Shown here piece by piece: positions 35,583 to 44,262 of a stretch of 64,000 nt of DNA (within the stretch, counting starts at the first letter, position 1; each line of letters starts with the position of its first letter). The position numbers were made by a program, and so were the translations under genes. Below the pieces are notes generated by a model. That model saw nothing but the letters and a program-made list of their open reading frames with translations. It was not told where the DNA came from and did no database searches. The stretch lies in NCBI RefSeq assembly GCF_003696285.1, contig NZ_RFFL01000003.1, positions 299,221-363,220 of the forward strand, read 5' to 3'. This DNA is from Stutzerimonas nitrititolerans (GTDB lineage Bacteria; Pseudomonadota; Gammaproteobacteria; Pseudomonadales; Pseudomonadaceae).

Positions 35583-35953
35583 TGCGCCGTTCGTTTCGAC
35601 GTCTCCGGCAACCTGAGCCATCGCTGTTACCGCTCCACGCGGATCCCGGACTGCAGCCGGAACGCAGCTCGCTGGCGTGGGGCAGGACGCTGCTCACGCT
35701 GATCTCCGTCAGTGCATTGTTCCTGCGCTGGATGCCTTACCATGGCGCCTTCGTCGGCACGCTGCTGTCGATATCATTGCTGACTGCAGCCGCGATCTGG
35801 CTCACCCAGCGGCGCCGATACCTTCGCAGCGCGAGCGGGCTTGAGACGGGACGCATTCGCGCCGATCTGGCTTCGGTGATGTGGCTGAGCACAGCCGTAT
35901 GCGTTCTCGGCGCACTGGGGTTGTATACCGTAATTTATTTGCCGATCCACTGA
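35582..35953 (+). CDS. DUF202 (YidG-like) family inner-membrane protein
   Basis: 123 residues, three hydrophobic segments. The DUF202 signature appears as QPERSSLAWGRTLLTL near residue 24, followed by two further membrane helices. The ATG at 35582 overlaps the previous TGA; a GTG at 35579 is also possible. The tandem DUF202 pair is like yidH-yidG of enteric bacteria. Function unknown. Confidence 0.82.
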   Translation: MRRSFRRLRQPEPSLLPLHADPGLQPERSSLAWGRTLLTLISVSALFLRWMPYHGAFVGTLLSISLLTAAAIWLTQRRRYLRSASGLETGRIRADLASVMWLSTAVCVLGALGLYTVIYLPIH

Positions 35954-35976
35954 GGCAGACCGAGGAAGAGGTTCCG

Positions 35977-37026
35977 ATGAGCACGAACAACCAGCAGTTC
36001 GCCAGCGACAACTATTCGGGTATCTGCCCTGAAGTCTGGGAAGCGATGTCCCGAGCCAACCAGGGCCATGAACGTGCCTATGGCGATGATCAGTGGACGG
36101 CCCGTGCGGCAGATCATTTTCGCCAGCTGTTCGAAACCGACTGCGAGGTATTCTTCGCCTTCAACGGCACGGCGGCCAACTCCCTCGCGCTATCGGCCTT
36201 GTGCCAAAGCTATCACAGCGTCATCTGCGCCGATATCGCGCATGTCGAGACCGACGAATGCGGCGCTCCGGAGTTCTTCTCCAACGGTTCCAAGCTGCTG
36301 GTGGCACGAACCGAGGAGGGCAAGCTGACGCCCGCCTCGATCCACGAGATCGCGCAGAAACGCCAGGACATCCATTACCCCAAGCCCCGCGTGGTCAGCC
36401 TGACCCAGGCCACCGAGATCGGCACCGTCTATCAGCCCGCCGAACTGCGCGCCATCAGCCAGACCTGCAAGGAGCTGAACCTGCACCTGCATATGGATGG
36501 GGCGCGTTTTGCCAACGCCTGTGCCTCCCTGGGCCTGTCACCGGCGGAGCTGAGCTGGAAAGCCGGCGTGGATGTGCTCTGTTTCGGCGGCACCAAGAAC
36601 GGCATGGCAGTGGGTGAAGCGATCCTGTTCTTCAACCGGGCGCTTGCCGAAGATTTCGAGTATCGCTGCAAGCAGGCCGGACAGCTCGCATCCAAGATGC
36701 GTTTCCTTTCGGCACCCTGGGTCGGGCTGCTGGAAACCGGCGCCTGGCTGAAATACGCCGCCCACGCCAACCGCTGCGCTCGGTTGCTGGCAGAGTTGAT
36801 CGACGATATTCCGGAAGTCGAGCTTATGTTTCCGGTACAGGCCAACGGCGTCTTCGTGAAACTGCCGCCCGTGGCGCTGGAAGCCTTGCGTGGCCGAGGA
36901 TGGATGTTCTATACCTTCATCGGCGTCGGCGGTGCACGTTTCATGTGTTCCTGGGACACCTGCGAACAACGTGTGCGGCAACTGGCGCAGGACATTCGCG
37001 AACTGGTGGAACAGGGGCGTGGGTGA
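35977..37026 (+). CDS. Low-specificity L-threonine aldolase
   Basis: 349 residues, PLP-dependent fold type I. Splits threonine or allo-threonine to glycine and acetaldehyde. Features: SDNYSGICPEVWEAM, NGTAANSLAL for cofactor phosphate binding, VETDECGAPEFF, HMDGARFANAC with the cofactor-binding Asp, and the PLP lysine in CFGGTKNGMAVGEA. The start at 35977 follows GGAAGAGG. It is the last gene of host-like composition; the AT-rich element begins right behind it, and the coding sequence is intact, so the insertion point is intergenic. Confidence 0.92.
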   Translation: MSTNNQQFASDNYSGICPEVWEAMSRANQGHERAYGDDQWTARAADHFRQLFETDCEVFFAFNGTAANSLALSALCQSYHSVICADIAHVETDECGAPEFFSNGSKLLVARTEEGKLTPASIHEIAQKRQDIHYPKPRVVSLTQATEIGTVYQPAELRAISQTCKELNLHLHMDGARFANACASLGLSPAELSWKAGVDVLCFGGTKNGMAVGEAILFFNRALAEDFEYRCKQAGQLASKMRFLSAPWVGLLETGAWLKYAAHANRCARLLAELIDDIPEVELMFPVQANGVFVKLPPVALEALRGRGWMFYTFIGVGGARFMCSWDTCEQRVRQLAQDIRELVEQGRG

Positions 37027-37275
37027 GGAAGCCAGCCAGCCAGGATATGTGCGCCTGGGGAGATATGCTGTGATGCCTGCTCAAAAAAGAGACTAGATTT
37101 TTCATATATAAATCAGTGACATAGCTTCGTTTCAGTTTAAAAAAAAGACAAAATTGGCGAAATAACATCTCATAGTCTATTTTTTAAATGCCGTCTGCGT
37201 TGTGACAGGCAATATCACCCTTGGCGATATGTTGCCGAAAGATGTTTCTCTCCAAATTTTGCAGCGAAACTATAT
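37027..37275. other. AT-rich junction: probable left end of the tni element
   Basis: The composition changes sharply after about 37,075, from GC-rich host DNA to DNA rich in A/T runs. Two copies of TTGGCGA occur in the same orientation at 37154 and 37221, the second inside an imperfect palindrome. Transposons of the Tn7/Tn5053 group carry several transposase-binding sites at each end, so these are candidate TniA sites. The exact terminus and target duplication could not be defined. Confidence 0.5.
37212..37230. repeat. Imperfect palindrome, candidate TniA-binding site
   Basis: ATATCACCCTTGGCGATAT: the outer ATATC/GATAT and inner CC/GG pair, with one mismatched pair. It lies 46 bp before tniA. 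A closely similar sequence, one base longer, occurs at 63,156-63,176. Confidence 0.4.
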
Positions 37276-39096
37276 ATGACAGATCAACTAATTGTTGGGG
37301 AGCTAGTAGTCGCAAAGGGAAAGCTTGCCACAATTCAACAGATTCTTAGCGCAAAGAGCATTAGGGTAGTCGTTAAGGCAACTGGCGAAGCTTTGATGGT
37401 TTCTCAGCGCGATATTGAGAGGATTGTTGGTCTCACAGGAGGGGTGGCTGGGGGTAATGTAATAAATTTGAATGTGAATGATTATGGAGAAGACGAGCTA
37501 TCGCTAGCTGTAGAGCGGTACAACGTTATTAGCCAGTGGAGGGTGAAGGAAGTAACAACCGCTCAAGCTTGTGTGAAGCTGAATTTGTCGCGGAGCTATT
37601 TTTTTCGTTTGGCTAAGATGTGTGATGAGGAAATTGGTCCTCTGTCATTGGTTCTTCAGCGGCGTGGGGTTAAGAAAGGAGTTACTAGATTAGATGAAGC
37701 TGTAGAGGTAATTGTTTTTGATGCGACTCATAAAGTTTACAATTCGAAAGGTGCTAGCTATAGCAAAGTGTGGCTCGAGGTAGATGTCGCATGTAAAGAG
37801 CAGGGGTTACCATCCCCTTGTAAAGCTACAGTTTTACGACGTGTGAAGTTAATTCTCTCAGAGAAAAAAAGAGTCAAAATCAAAGCCGGGGCCGATGCCG
37901 CAGCACAACAGTTCTCGGCGCGACCGGGAAAGAAAAAAGTCGAAAGGCCGTTGCAATGGGTGCAAATGGATCACACGTTGGTCGACATTATCCTTTTAGC
38001 GGATGATCGTATCAATGTGATTGGTCGCCCTTGGTTGACGGTGATAATTGATATATATACAAGAGTGATTGTCGGCTATTACCTCAGCCTTCACGTTCCG
38101 TCGTCAGTTTCTGTTGCGTGTGCACTTAGTCAAAGTGTGCTTCCTAAAATAGGTTTTGCCAAAAGCATGGGCATAGATCCCGTAGACTATCCCTATTATG
38201 GTAAGCCAGACGTTTTGCACATGGATAATGCTGCGGAGTTCACCAGTCCCAAATTTAAAGCTGGATGCGAGTCATTTGGAATACATCCCGAATATCGACC
38301 AGTTGGTGAAAAGCACTTTGGTGGTCATGTTGAACGATTGATTGGTACTTTCATGACGACAAAAGTCCACCTCTTAAAAGGAACAACAATGTCGAACTCA
38401 GTTGCACGAAGAGATCTCGACAGCGAAAAGAATGCCACAATGACATTCTTCGACTTTTCTCGTTGGTTTGCACGCGAAGTGGTTGTTTATCACTCGACCA
38501 TTCATAGTGCGTTGAAAGTTAGTCCGCGGCAAGCTTGGTATGACTATTTTGCTCCCTCCGGTGGGCTTCCGTATCCACCGAAAATTTCAGAACCGGAGCA
38601 GCTGAAGCTTTGGTTTATGCCTCAAGAAGTACGAAAAATTAACCCCGAAGGTATAAAGTTACACGGTCAGACGTATTGGGATCCTATTTTAGTGCCCTTT
38701 GTTGGGACTAATAAGGCGGTTGTTAAATTTGATCCGTTTAATTTGAATGAGGTGTGGGTTAAGTTAAATGGACAGTTCTGCTCAATTCGTCTATCCGACT
38801 TAACGATCCAAGCACCAAATTATGAAGAATATCGTGCAAGCAGGTTACATAGGCGGCCAGTTCGAGTCGGGGCAATTGATAGTGCTGGAGGGCTTAAAGC
38901 CTACAGGGAAAAGCAGGGCATCGAGAAAGAGAGCATCGTCTTAACGCGTAAGCAAAGACGCCGAAAAGCTGCGGAAAAAGCCTATCTTGATGCCTACCCT
39001 GGACCTATTGGCGACAATCCGGCAGTTAAGCCCGAAAAAGTCAAGCCTGACTATTCAGCTCTTCCGGAAAGATTCAGATCTGGGGGGAGCAAATGA
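37276..39096 (+). CDS. tniA: TniA/TnsB-like DDE transposase
   Basis: 606 residues. Retroviral-integrase (rve) core with the catalytic triad recognisable as WVQMDHTLVD (first Asp, about 234), VLHMDNAAEF (second Asp, about 316) and GGHVERLIGTF (Glu, about 352), followed by a Mu-type C-terminal domain and a basic tail. A helix-turn-helix-like N-terminal region precedes it. Catalyses strand transfer of the element. The GC content is about 40-45%, unlike the flanking host genes. The stop overlaps the start of tniB by 4 bp. No TnsA-like endonuclease gene is next to it, so replicative cointegrate transposition is expected. Confidence 0.9.
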   Translation: MTDQLIVGELVVAKGKLATIQQILSAKSIRVVVKATGEALMVSQRDIERIVGLTGGVAGGNVINLNVNDYGEDELSLAVERYNVISQWRVKEVTTAQACVKLNLSRSYFFRLAKMCDEEIGPLSLVLQRRGVKKGVTRLDEAVEVIVFDATHKVYNSKGASYSKVWLEVDVACKEQGLPSPCKATVLRRVKLILSEKKRVKIKAGADAAAQQFSARPGKKKVERPLQWVQMDHTLVDIILLADDRINVIGRPWLTVIIDIYTRVIVGYYLSLHVPSSVSVACALSQSVLPKIGFAKSMGIDPVDYPYYGKPDVLHMDNAAEFTSPKFKAGCESFGIHPEYRPVGEKHFGGHVERLIGTFMTTKVHLLKGTTMSNSVARRDLDSEKNATMTFFDFSRWFAREVVVYHSTIHSALKVSPRQAWYDYFAPSGGLPYPPKISEPEQLKLWFMPQEVRKINPEGIKLHGQTYWDPILVPFVGTNKAVVKFDPFNLNEVWVKLNGQFCSIRLSDLTIQAPNYEEYRASRLHRRPVRVGAIDSAGGLKAYREKQGIEKESIVLTRKQRRRKAAEKAYLDAYPGPIGDNPAVKPEKVKPDYSALPERFRSGGSK

Positions 39097-39956
39097 GTAG
39101 CGAACACGTTCGATCTGACATACAGAAGTATTTATCCGCCGATGTGGATACTCGAATAGCCGCAATTCATAATGAGCTTTGGGTTGATAATAATTCCAGC
39201 GAAGCAGTTTTTAGAATGATGAATAATATTGCGGAAGTCCCAGATCGCATTAATGCCCCCGCGCTGCTCGTGATCGGCCCTGGTGGTTCGGGGAAAACGG
39301 CCATAATATCACAAATCCCGAAGCGAATTAAGAATAGTGAAGGATTGGTTGTTATATCCATGGCCGAGTCGCCTGAGATAAGCGTCAAGAAAAGCCTTAA
39401 AGCCGAACTCGCCTTGGCTCTCGGTTTGCCTCTAGCCTCTGGGGTGAGACCTAAAAGCGGCTCGGATATTATCCCAAATGAAATTAGAGAGGTTATCAGG
39501 CTTAGAAGAGTTTGGGGCTTGGTTATCGATGAATTTCATGATGCACTTTTGCGTCCTAAGCAAGAGCAGCGAGTTAATATGTCAATCCTCAAGAAATTAC
39601 TTGGGGTCGAGTATGGATTGAAGTTATTTTGCTTTGGCACCGTTAGCGCGCGGAATGCCCTGCAGTCCAATGATGAATTTAAAAGGCGATTTCATGAGGT
39701 TACGCTTACGGATTGGTGTGAAGATGAGGGTTTTAGATCGTTCTTGCTAGAAGTCGAGGAATCATTGCCATTGCGAATGCCATCGCAGCTCTATTCTGAG
39801 GAGATGGTAAGGTCGATTTTATCTATTACCTATGGCCGAATGGACAAGACTCTCGAGTTGATTAGAAGTGCTGCATGTTATGCAGTAAAGCTAGGCGTTG
39901 AGAAAATTGATCTGAATATGCTGCAGCGTGCAAACAAAAATCTCTGGGGCTACTAG
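39093..39956 (+). CDS. tniB: TniB/TnsC-like AAA+ transposition regulator
   Basis: 287 residues. Walker A GPGGSGKTAII (about 61-71) and Walker B WGLVIDEFHDALL (about 145-157), with sensor-type FGTVSARNALQ further on. This ATPase class (TniB/TnsC/MuB) recruits the transposase to target DNA chosen by TniQ. Overlaps tniA by ATGA and is followed after 2 bp by tniQ; the same AT-rich composition shows that the three genes travel together. Confidence 0.9.
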   Translation: MSSEHVRSDIQKYLSADVDTRIAAIHNELWVDNNSSEAVFRMMNNIAEVPDRINAPALLVIGPGGSGKTAIISQIPKRIKNSEGLVVISMAESPEISVKKSLKAELALALGLPLASGVRPKSGSDIIPNEIREVIRLRRVWGLVIDEFHDALLRPKQEQRVNMSILKKLLGVEYGLKLFCFGTVSARNALQSNDEFKRRFHEVTLTDWCEDEGFRSFLLEVEESLPLRMPSQLYSEEMVRSILSITYGRMDKTLELIRSAACYAVKLGVEKIDLNMLQRANKNLWGY

Positions 39957-39958
39957 AT

Positions 39959-41008
39959 GTGAGATTAAGTGCGCTACTAACGCCGAATTTTGACGAGACG
40001 CTATCGTCATGGCTTTTTCGGTGCAGCCTTAATCGGCATATAATAAAATTTACGCGCCTGGAATTGGCCGAACGTCCGTTGCATTGGTGGGAAGGGCTAG
40101 AGTTCAGGTCCGCTGATCCAGATGTTGATTTTTTTTCAGCGTCTCAACGCCTGGGGGAAGGGCGTGAGGACATTAATCCAGAATGGTTGAGTGTTTATTT
40201 CGGTTTACGTAATGGAACTGCAGTTGAATGGAGTTATCGCCGTTTCTTTTGTCCGGACTGTTTGCGAAATGACGTAGCCAATGGTCATTTACCTATATGG
40301 CGAAAAAGTTGGTGCTATTCCCATTCATGTATTTGCAGTATGCATAAAAAGGAATTGGTCGCGCTATCTGATGCGTCTCGTTACTCGAAAGCGTGGGATG
40401 CTTTTGTCCAAGAATGTAATTCGGTCTCAAGAAGTAATGTGGCGGAAGACCCATGGTTTTCACGTTTCCGCTCTACCACTCTTATGAAGATTGAGCACTT
40501 TCTTACTGGTAGCAGAGCTAGTCGGAGATATATCGTGGTTGATTTATTCAATAAGTTATTCTGTATTTTTCTTCAAGCTCCTTTTCATGGTGGTCGAGGT
40601 GGATCTGCGAGAATCCATTTTCAGACAGAGAGAGGTATGCGGTTTTCTGATCCGACCTCCTTTGAGCAAAGCATATTCAAGGGGGCTTCCATCGCGGACC
40701 CGCCAAGTAGATTTGGAAGCATGATATTTGCTGCTTCATTGCTAGATATTATTCCTTATTCAAGATTTTTGATGTTCATTGAAGCGTGTGAGGATGCAAA
40801 GATTGGTCTACTAATATCTAGGGACTTACATCGGGCTGCAGCCTTTCCTTATGTCGATGGGGCCGGGTATAGAGCACTGCATCGTTATTTGGGTGGTTTT
40901 CCCAGGAAGGACTTTCCGTTATTGGATCGCCACCTTCAACTCCAAGAGGTCAGATATGCTCGTGAGGGTGTGCTCGGCCTGCATTTGTTCGGAACAGTTC
41001 TTGACTAG
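39959..41008 (+). CDS. tniQ: TniQ-family target-selection protein
   Basis: 349 residues, GTG start 2 bp after the tniB stop. The N-terminal TniQ signature is FDETLSSWLFRCSLNRH. A zinc-finger-like cluster follows at about 98-127: CPDCLRND, then CYSHSCICSMHKKEL. TniQ/TnsD proteins recognise the attachment site. The C-terminal half is hydrophobic and poorly conserved, so the target cannot be predicted. Composition as for tniA and tniB. Confidence 0.85.
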   Translation: MRLSALLTPNFDETLSSWLFRCSLNRHIIKFTRLELAERPLHWWEGLEFRSADPDVDFFSASQRLGEGREDINPEWLSVYFGLRNGTAVEWSYRRFFCPDCLRNDVANGHLPIWRKSWCYSHSCICSMHKKELVALSDASRYSKAWDAFVQECNSVSRSNVAEDPWFSRFRSTTLMKIEHFLTGSRASRRYIVVDLFNKLFCIFLQAPFHGGRGGSARIHFQTERGMRFSDPTSFEQSIFKGASIADPPSRFGSMIFAASLLDIIPYSRFLMFIEACEDAKIGLLISRDLHRAAAFPYVDGAGYRALHRYLGGFPRKDFPLLDRHLQLQEVRYAREGVLGLHLFGTVLD

Positions 41009-41103
41009 CGGTTGTTAGTCTACGCAACTCTGTTCGTGCATAAATATGACAAATCGTGAATCTTGTTTCTGCCTATGAAAAGGTATTTTGGTACTGCGGA
41101 AAA

Positions 41104-41144
41104 TTGACAAGCTGAAGCAAGTAATTCCTATCCTTACTTGTCAA
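41104..41144. repeat. Inverted repeat downstream of tniQ
   Basis: TTGACAAG (41104-41111) and CTTGTCAA (41137-41144) are perfect inverted 8-mers, with a nested AAGTA/TACTT pair. It lies in the non-coding stretch 41,009-41,229 where the AT-rich module ends. It could be a terminator-like hairpin or an internal element boundary. Confidence 0.35.
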
Positions 41145-41229
41145 CTCAAAATCCATCAATGATCGGTCGATACCGATCGCATTGGGCATCAAGGGGCGCT
41201 GTACTAGGGCGTTTTTTCATTGGGGCAGG

Positions 41230-41829
41230 TTATGCCTCCAACGCAACGCGCATCCATTTTGGAATTTTGGATGTCATTAGTTTCGCTAGGTCTTCAGGTC
41301 TAAGCGCCTTTTTAATTGTGACAATACACTCCGGGGTAGAGTTGTCTTTACCGAGGTAAAATAATGCGCTGATGGCGGTGCCTACCTCGGTTCCGCAGTG
41401 CTGCATGACCATTGGCGGAGCATGAACCAAACGGATTTCAGCTTTCCCTATAAAAATTGATCGACTGGGGCCGCTTGTGTAATAGATCGGAATAAGCGGC
41501 ATTTGGGTGCTCAGTCCAAACAATCTGACCGCATCTGCGCCATGAAGCTGCAGAACCTGGTGGTTCTGGCTGGCAATCAAATTTGTCACTTGCCATACGT
41601 TTGGGCGAACCCATGCTGTGTATTGACCGGGTTTCGGTCGCATGTAGATTCCTCGATACACCCGCTCAAGTTCACCTCGGTTGACCAGTCGATTTATTGC
41701 TTTAGATACGGCGCTTCTCGTTCCAAATTCCGCGAATCGCCGGATACTGAATGGCTGTCCTTTGGGAGTCAGCTTGACTCGTTGAGCAACGCGGGCAGTT
41801 ACCGAAAGGACTCTATCAGCGCGGATCAT
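41230..41829 (-). CDS. DUF6088 family protein (AbiEi-like antitoxin fold)
   Basis: 199 residues. N-terminal winged-helix region (FSIRRFAEFGTRSAVSKAIN) ending in the recognisable VYRGIYMRPKPGQY, followed by a domain with VLQLHGADAVRLFGL and FIGKAEIRLVHAPP. This is the pattern of DUF6088/AbiEi antitoxin-like proteins of type IV toxin-antitoxin systems. The expected partner, an AbiEii nucleotidyltransferase toxin, is not next to it; the gene upstream (15 bp away) is a BPSL0761-like protein instead. It may be an orphan regulator. Confidence 0.72.
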   Translation of the reverse strand: MIRADRVLSVTARVAQRVKLTPKGQPFSIRRFAEFGTRSAVSKAINRLVNRGELERVYRGIYMRPKPGQYTAWVRPNVWQVTNLIASQNHQVLQLHGADAVRLFGLSTQMPLIPIYYTSGPSRSIFIGKAEIRLVHAPPMVMQHCGTEVGTAISALFYLGKDNSTPECIVTIKKALRPEDLAKLMTSKIPKWMRVALEA

Positions 41830-41843
41830 TACTTACCCTATGG

Positions 41844-42137
41844 CTATAGCGTGTAGTTTAATGACGAACTGAAGAGCGGCTGATGGAAAGCAATTACCCT
41901 TCGTCGATATTCATCATCTTGCGCATCAATCACCAGGCACTCTTCGAGGCGCCCTAACGAGAAAATTTGGTTAGCTGACGGGTAATGCCTGAGCAGGCTT
42001 TTTGCATAGCTGCGGATGTCCTGGGGCAGCTCAGTGTTGCGAGAGAGTTCTCGTAGGAACTCTTCGGTCTTGATGACGCTGCGGGTTCTCTCGTGGGGAA
42101 GGGTCAATGCGTTGCCTCCTGATTCAGCCAACCACAA
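41844..42137 (-). CDS. BPSL0761-like small protein
   Basis: 97 residues at most. The family-like core begins LTLPHERTRSVIKTEEFLREL and continues through LLRHYPSANQI and GRLEECLVI, resembling the BPSL0761 family of short proteins of unknown function found on accessory DNA. The true start may be the TTG codon of that leucine, giving MTLPHERTRSV and dropping the 12 preceding residues. Probably cotranscribed with the DUF6088 gene. Confidence 0.62.
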   Translation of the reverse strand: MWLAESGGNALTLPHERTRSVIKTEEFLRELSRNTELPQDIRSYAKSLLRHYPSANQIFSLGRLEECLVIDAQDDEYRRRVIAFHQPLFSSSLNYTL

Positions 42138-42173
42138 AAGCCGACGTCTGAGCTCTGATATCTACATAAGAAA

Positions 42174-43574
42174 TCAAAAGCAAGCCAGCAACTGCTGACG
42201 ATAGTGCTTGGAAAAGCTGACCTGGTAGCTTGGTTCGGGGGCAGAGTCTTCCAGAGAGATGCGGGACGTAGCGACGGCTCCAAATACCTGTGCGTTGCTA
42301 TTTTCAGTACTGCCATCCACTCTGTCGACATTGTCGGCAGACCCAATCAAGCCGGAAATGGAGCTTGAGGTATAGGTTGGCATCTGGACCTCGTTAAGCA
42401 CCGCCAGGTCATCCGGCAGATCATCTGCAATTCTTTCCGCCATGCACTTCAATGCCGGCTCCGCCAACATGAATAGCCACGCTTGATCATCGGGCTCGCC
42501 TGTGCGTCGAAGCACTCGCCCTAGTACTTGTCGGTAATGCAGCTCGGTGCGGATGCGGCTCAGGTAGCAACATACCTGAAGGCGTGGGATGTCCGTACCT
42601 TCACTGATCATTCCCACAGCGATAATCCAGCGGCAGTTGCTGTGTCTGAACTCATTGATCACTTGTTGTGCGGCGGGAGTTATGTTGGTCACGATGCGGC
42701 AATCGTCACCCCGGGCTTCCAGGGCCCGGGCAATTTGCTGGGCGTGTTCGATATCGGTGGCAACCACCAAACCTGCTGCATCAAGCTTGATCAGGCGAAG
42801 CTCATCCAGCTTGCTGCACCCACGACTGAGCAACTGATCGATCACTTCGTCATGGCGCAGCAGCTCTTCGTAGGTGACAGGGGATTCGCCCAATAGTTTG
42901 GCGATGCTCGGAAACATCCTGACAGTGCACTCTGTGTCCAGCTCTTCGGTAAGTTTCACCTTTTGATTGTCGAGCAGGACAATGCGGGGAGCGCGGCATA
43001 CCTGATCAGTGATGGCTTCTTTCAGTCCGTAGCGGTAGTCGCAGATCAGATGCCCTTCGGGGCTCGAATAGCGAGCCAGAGCAATGGGCCGGTCGTCTGA
43101 ACGCCAAGGCGTACCAGATAGCGCCAAGGTGAAAGTGGCCCTGTCTTGTATTCGCTGAAGAATTTGCTGGCCCCAAGAGTTGCTTAGTGATAGATCGTGG
43201 CCGGCGCAGTGGTGAATCTCGTCAAACACCGCAAACACTCGATAGTCAGTGAGGAGTTGCCAGAACGCCTCATCTCGGTACTCCATGGCCTGATAGGTGA
43301 ACGCTGCGCCTGCTGCGCCGAGTTGGCCGTCAAAGCGTCTACCGAGAACGGCAGCAAAGGATGCGCGAAAGCCCTCGACCACCTGGCAAGATGGCGCGAA
43401 GCAGAGCACCAGATCGATTTTGCCCTGACCAAGTAGCCTGCTGGCCAGTTCAGCCGCCATGCGCGTCTTGCCGGCGCCTGGCGTCGCTTGGCAGAAGAAG
43501 TGGGGTGTGGATTTAAATCGTTCAAGCGCTTTGTCGATGCAGCGGCGCTGCCAGTTTCGCAGTTGTGTGGTCAT
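42174..43574 (-). CDS. DEIH-box superfamily 2 helicase
   Basis: 466 residues. Motif I CQATPGAGKTRMAAELA (about 28-44), motif II VFDEIHHC (about 118), motif III LALSGTPWRSD, motif V IAVGMISEGTDIPRL, motif VI YRQVLGRVLRRTGEP. Similar to type-III-restriction-like or RadD-like SF2 enzymes found on mobile elements; no nuclease domain is visible. The last 70 residues are Ser/Asn-rich and unrecognised. Its start overlaps the stop of the winged-helix gene by 4 bp, so the two are one operon, probably controlled by the divergent XRE protein. Confidence 0.85.
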   Translation of the reverse strand: MTTQLRNWQRRCIDKALERFKSTPHFFCQATPGAGKTRMAAELASRLLGQGKIDLVLCFAPSCQVVEGFRASFAAVLGRRFDGQLGAAGAAFTYQAMEYRDEAFWQLLTDYRVFAVFDEIHHCAGHDLSLSNSWGQQILQRIQDRATFTLALSGTPWRSDDRPIALARYSSPEGHLICDYRYGLKEAITDQVCRAPRIVLLDNQKVKLTEELDTECTVRMFPSIAKLLGESPVTYEELLRHDEVIDQLLSRGCSKLDELRLIKLDAAGLVVATDIEHAQQIARALEARGDDCRIVTNITPAAQQVINEFRHSNCRWIIAVGMISEGTDIPRLQVCCYLSRIRTELHYRQVLGRVLRRTGEPDDQAWLFMLAEPALKCMAERIADDLPDDLAVLNEVQMPTYTSSSISGLIGSADNVDRVDGSTENSNAQVFGAVATSRISLEDSAPEPSYQVSFSKHYRQQLLACF

Positions 43575-44161
43575 CGTGCGGAGGCAAGTGTCTTGAGCGT
43601 CTTTTCGATGGCGCGGAGATGGCCCAGCAGGCGTGAGCTTCGGTCTCTGGCCTCCAGATACTCGCTTTCGACCTTGTCGCGGAGATGCGGCATATCCTCA
43701 AGAAGCAGCTTATATCGCTCCGCCTCGCCCATCGATGCCAGGAAGTCCAATCGGACCTCTTTGAGAAGCGTCTCCAGATGCTGATCCATACCGGGTGAGG
43801 GTTCAGGCGACACTGCTGCATTATCGGAAGTTGATGGTGCCCGGTCTGGCTCACCAGCAGTCTTACGGCTGTTCTCGAACCCGTTGTCAATCAACTCTAG
43901 CTGCAGATGTGTCGGGATGGATAAGAGGTGGTAGACCTGTCCCCGTACGCGGCGCTCTTCGTCATGCACGAGCCAACCTATGCGTAACATTCGGCGTATC
44001 TGTTCATACACATAGCGGCGCACATCGCCGATGCGATAGGTCATGCCTTCGAGGCGCTTGGCGTAGGCATCGCGCAGTTCACGAATCGTGAATCGTGTGC
44101 GGCCTTCCTCCTGAAGCAGCTCATACAGCCGCCTGTCGAAGGTGAACGAGGCTGATTTCAT
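43571..44161 (-). CDS. Winged-helix plus coiled-coil protein of unknown function
   Basis: 196 residues from MKSASFTFDRRLYELL (the frame is open to 44230, but the extra Arg-rich residues cross the divergent promoter region). The N-terminal half looks like a winged helix (FTIRELRDAYAKRLEG, then VYEQIRRMLRIGWLVHDEE); a low-complexity linker of about 30 residues follows, and the C-terminal 80 residues are charged and helical (coiled-coil-like). Coupled by ATGA to the helicase gene, so it may give the helicase its DNA specificity. No family name recognised. Confidence 0.75.
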   Translation of the reverse strand: MKSASFTFDRRLYELLQEEGRTRFTIRELRDAYAKRLEGMTYRIGDVRRYVYEQIRRMLRIGWLVHDEERRVRGQVYHLLSIPTHLQLELIDNGFENSRKTAGEPDRAPSTSDNAAVSPEPSPGMDQHLETLLKEVRLDFLASMGEAERYKLLLEDMPHLRDKVESEYLEARDRSSRLLGHLRAIEKTLKTLASAR

Positions 44162-44237
44162 TGCGGCACCAGAGAGGATAGCGCGAAAAATACGGATTAT
44201 AGTCCGTGGCCTGTGCGTCCGTAAACGCATGATATTG

Positions 44238-44260
44238 CCGTCTCAGCGGAATTGAGACGG
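44238..44260. promoter_or_regulatory. Perfect inverted-repeat operator before the XRE regulator
   Basis: CCGTCTCA (44238-44245) and TGAGACGG (44253-44260) are perfect 8-bp arms separated by GCGGAAT. The repeat ends 2 bp before the XRE start codon, between it and the divergent winged-helix/helicase operon. Such placement is typical for autoregulatory operators of small XRE or controller proteins. Confidence 0.65.
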
Positions 44261-44262
44261 TC

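Noticed and set aside
36150..37275. Tn7 attachment site behind glmS
   Set aside because: The gene upstream of the tni module is threonine aldolase, not glmS, and no known attTn7 sequence is seen, so classical Tn7 targeting does not apply.
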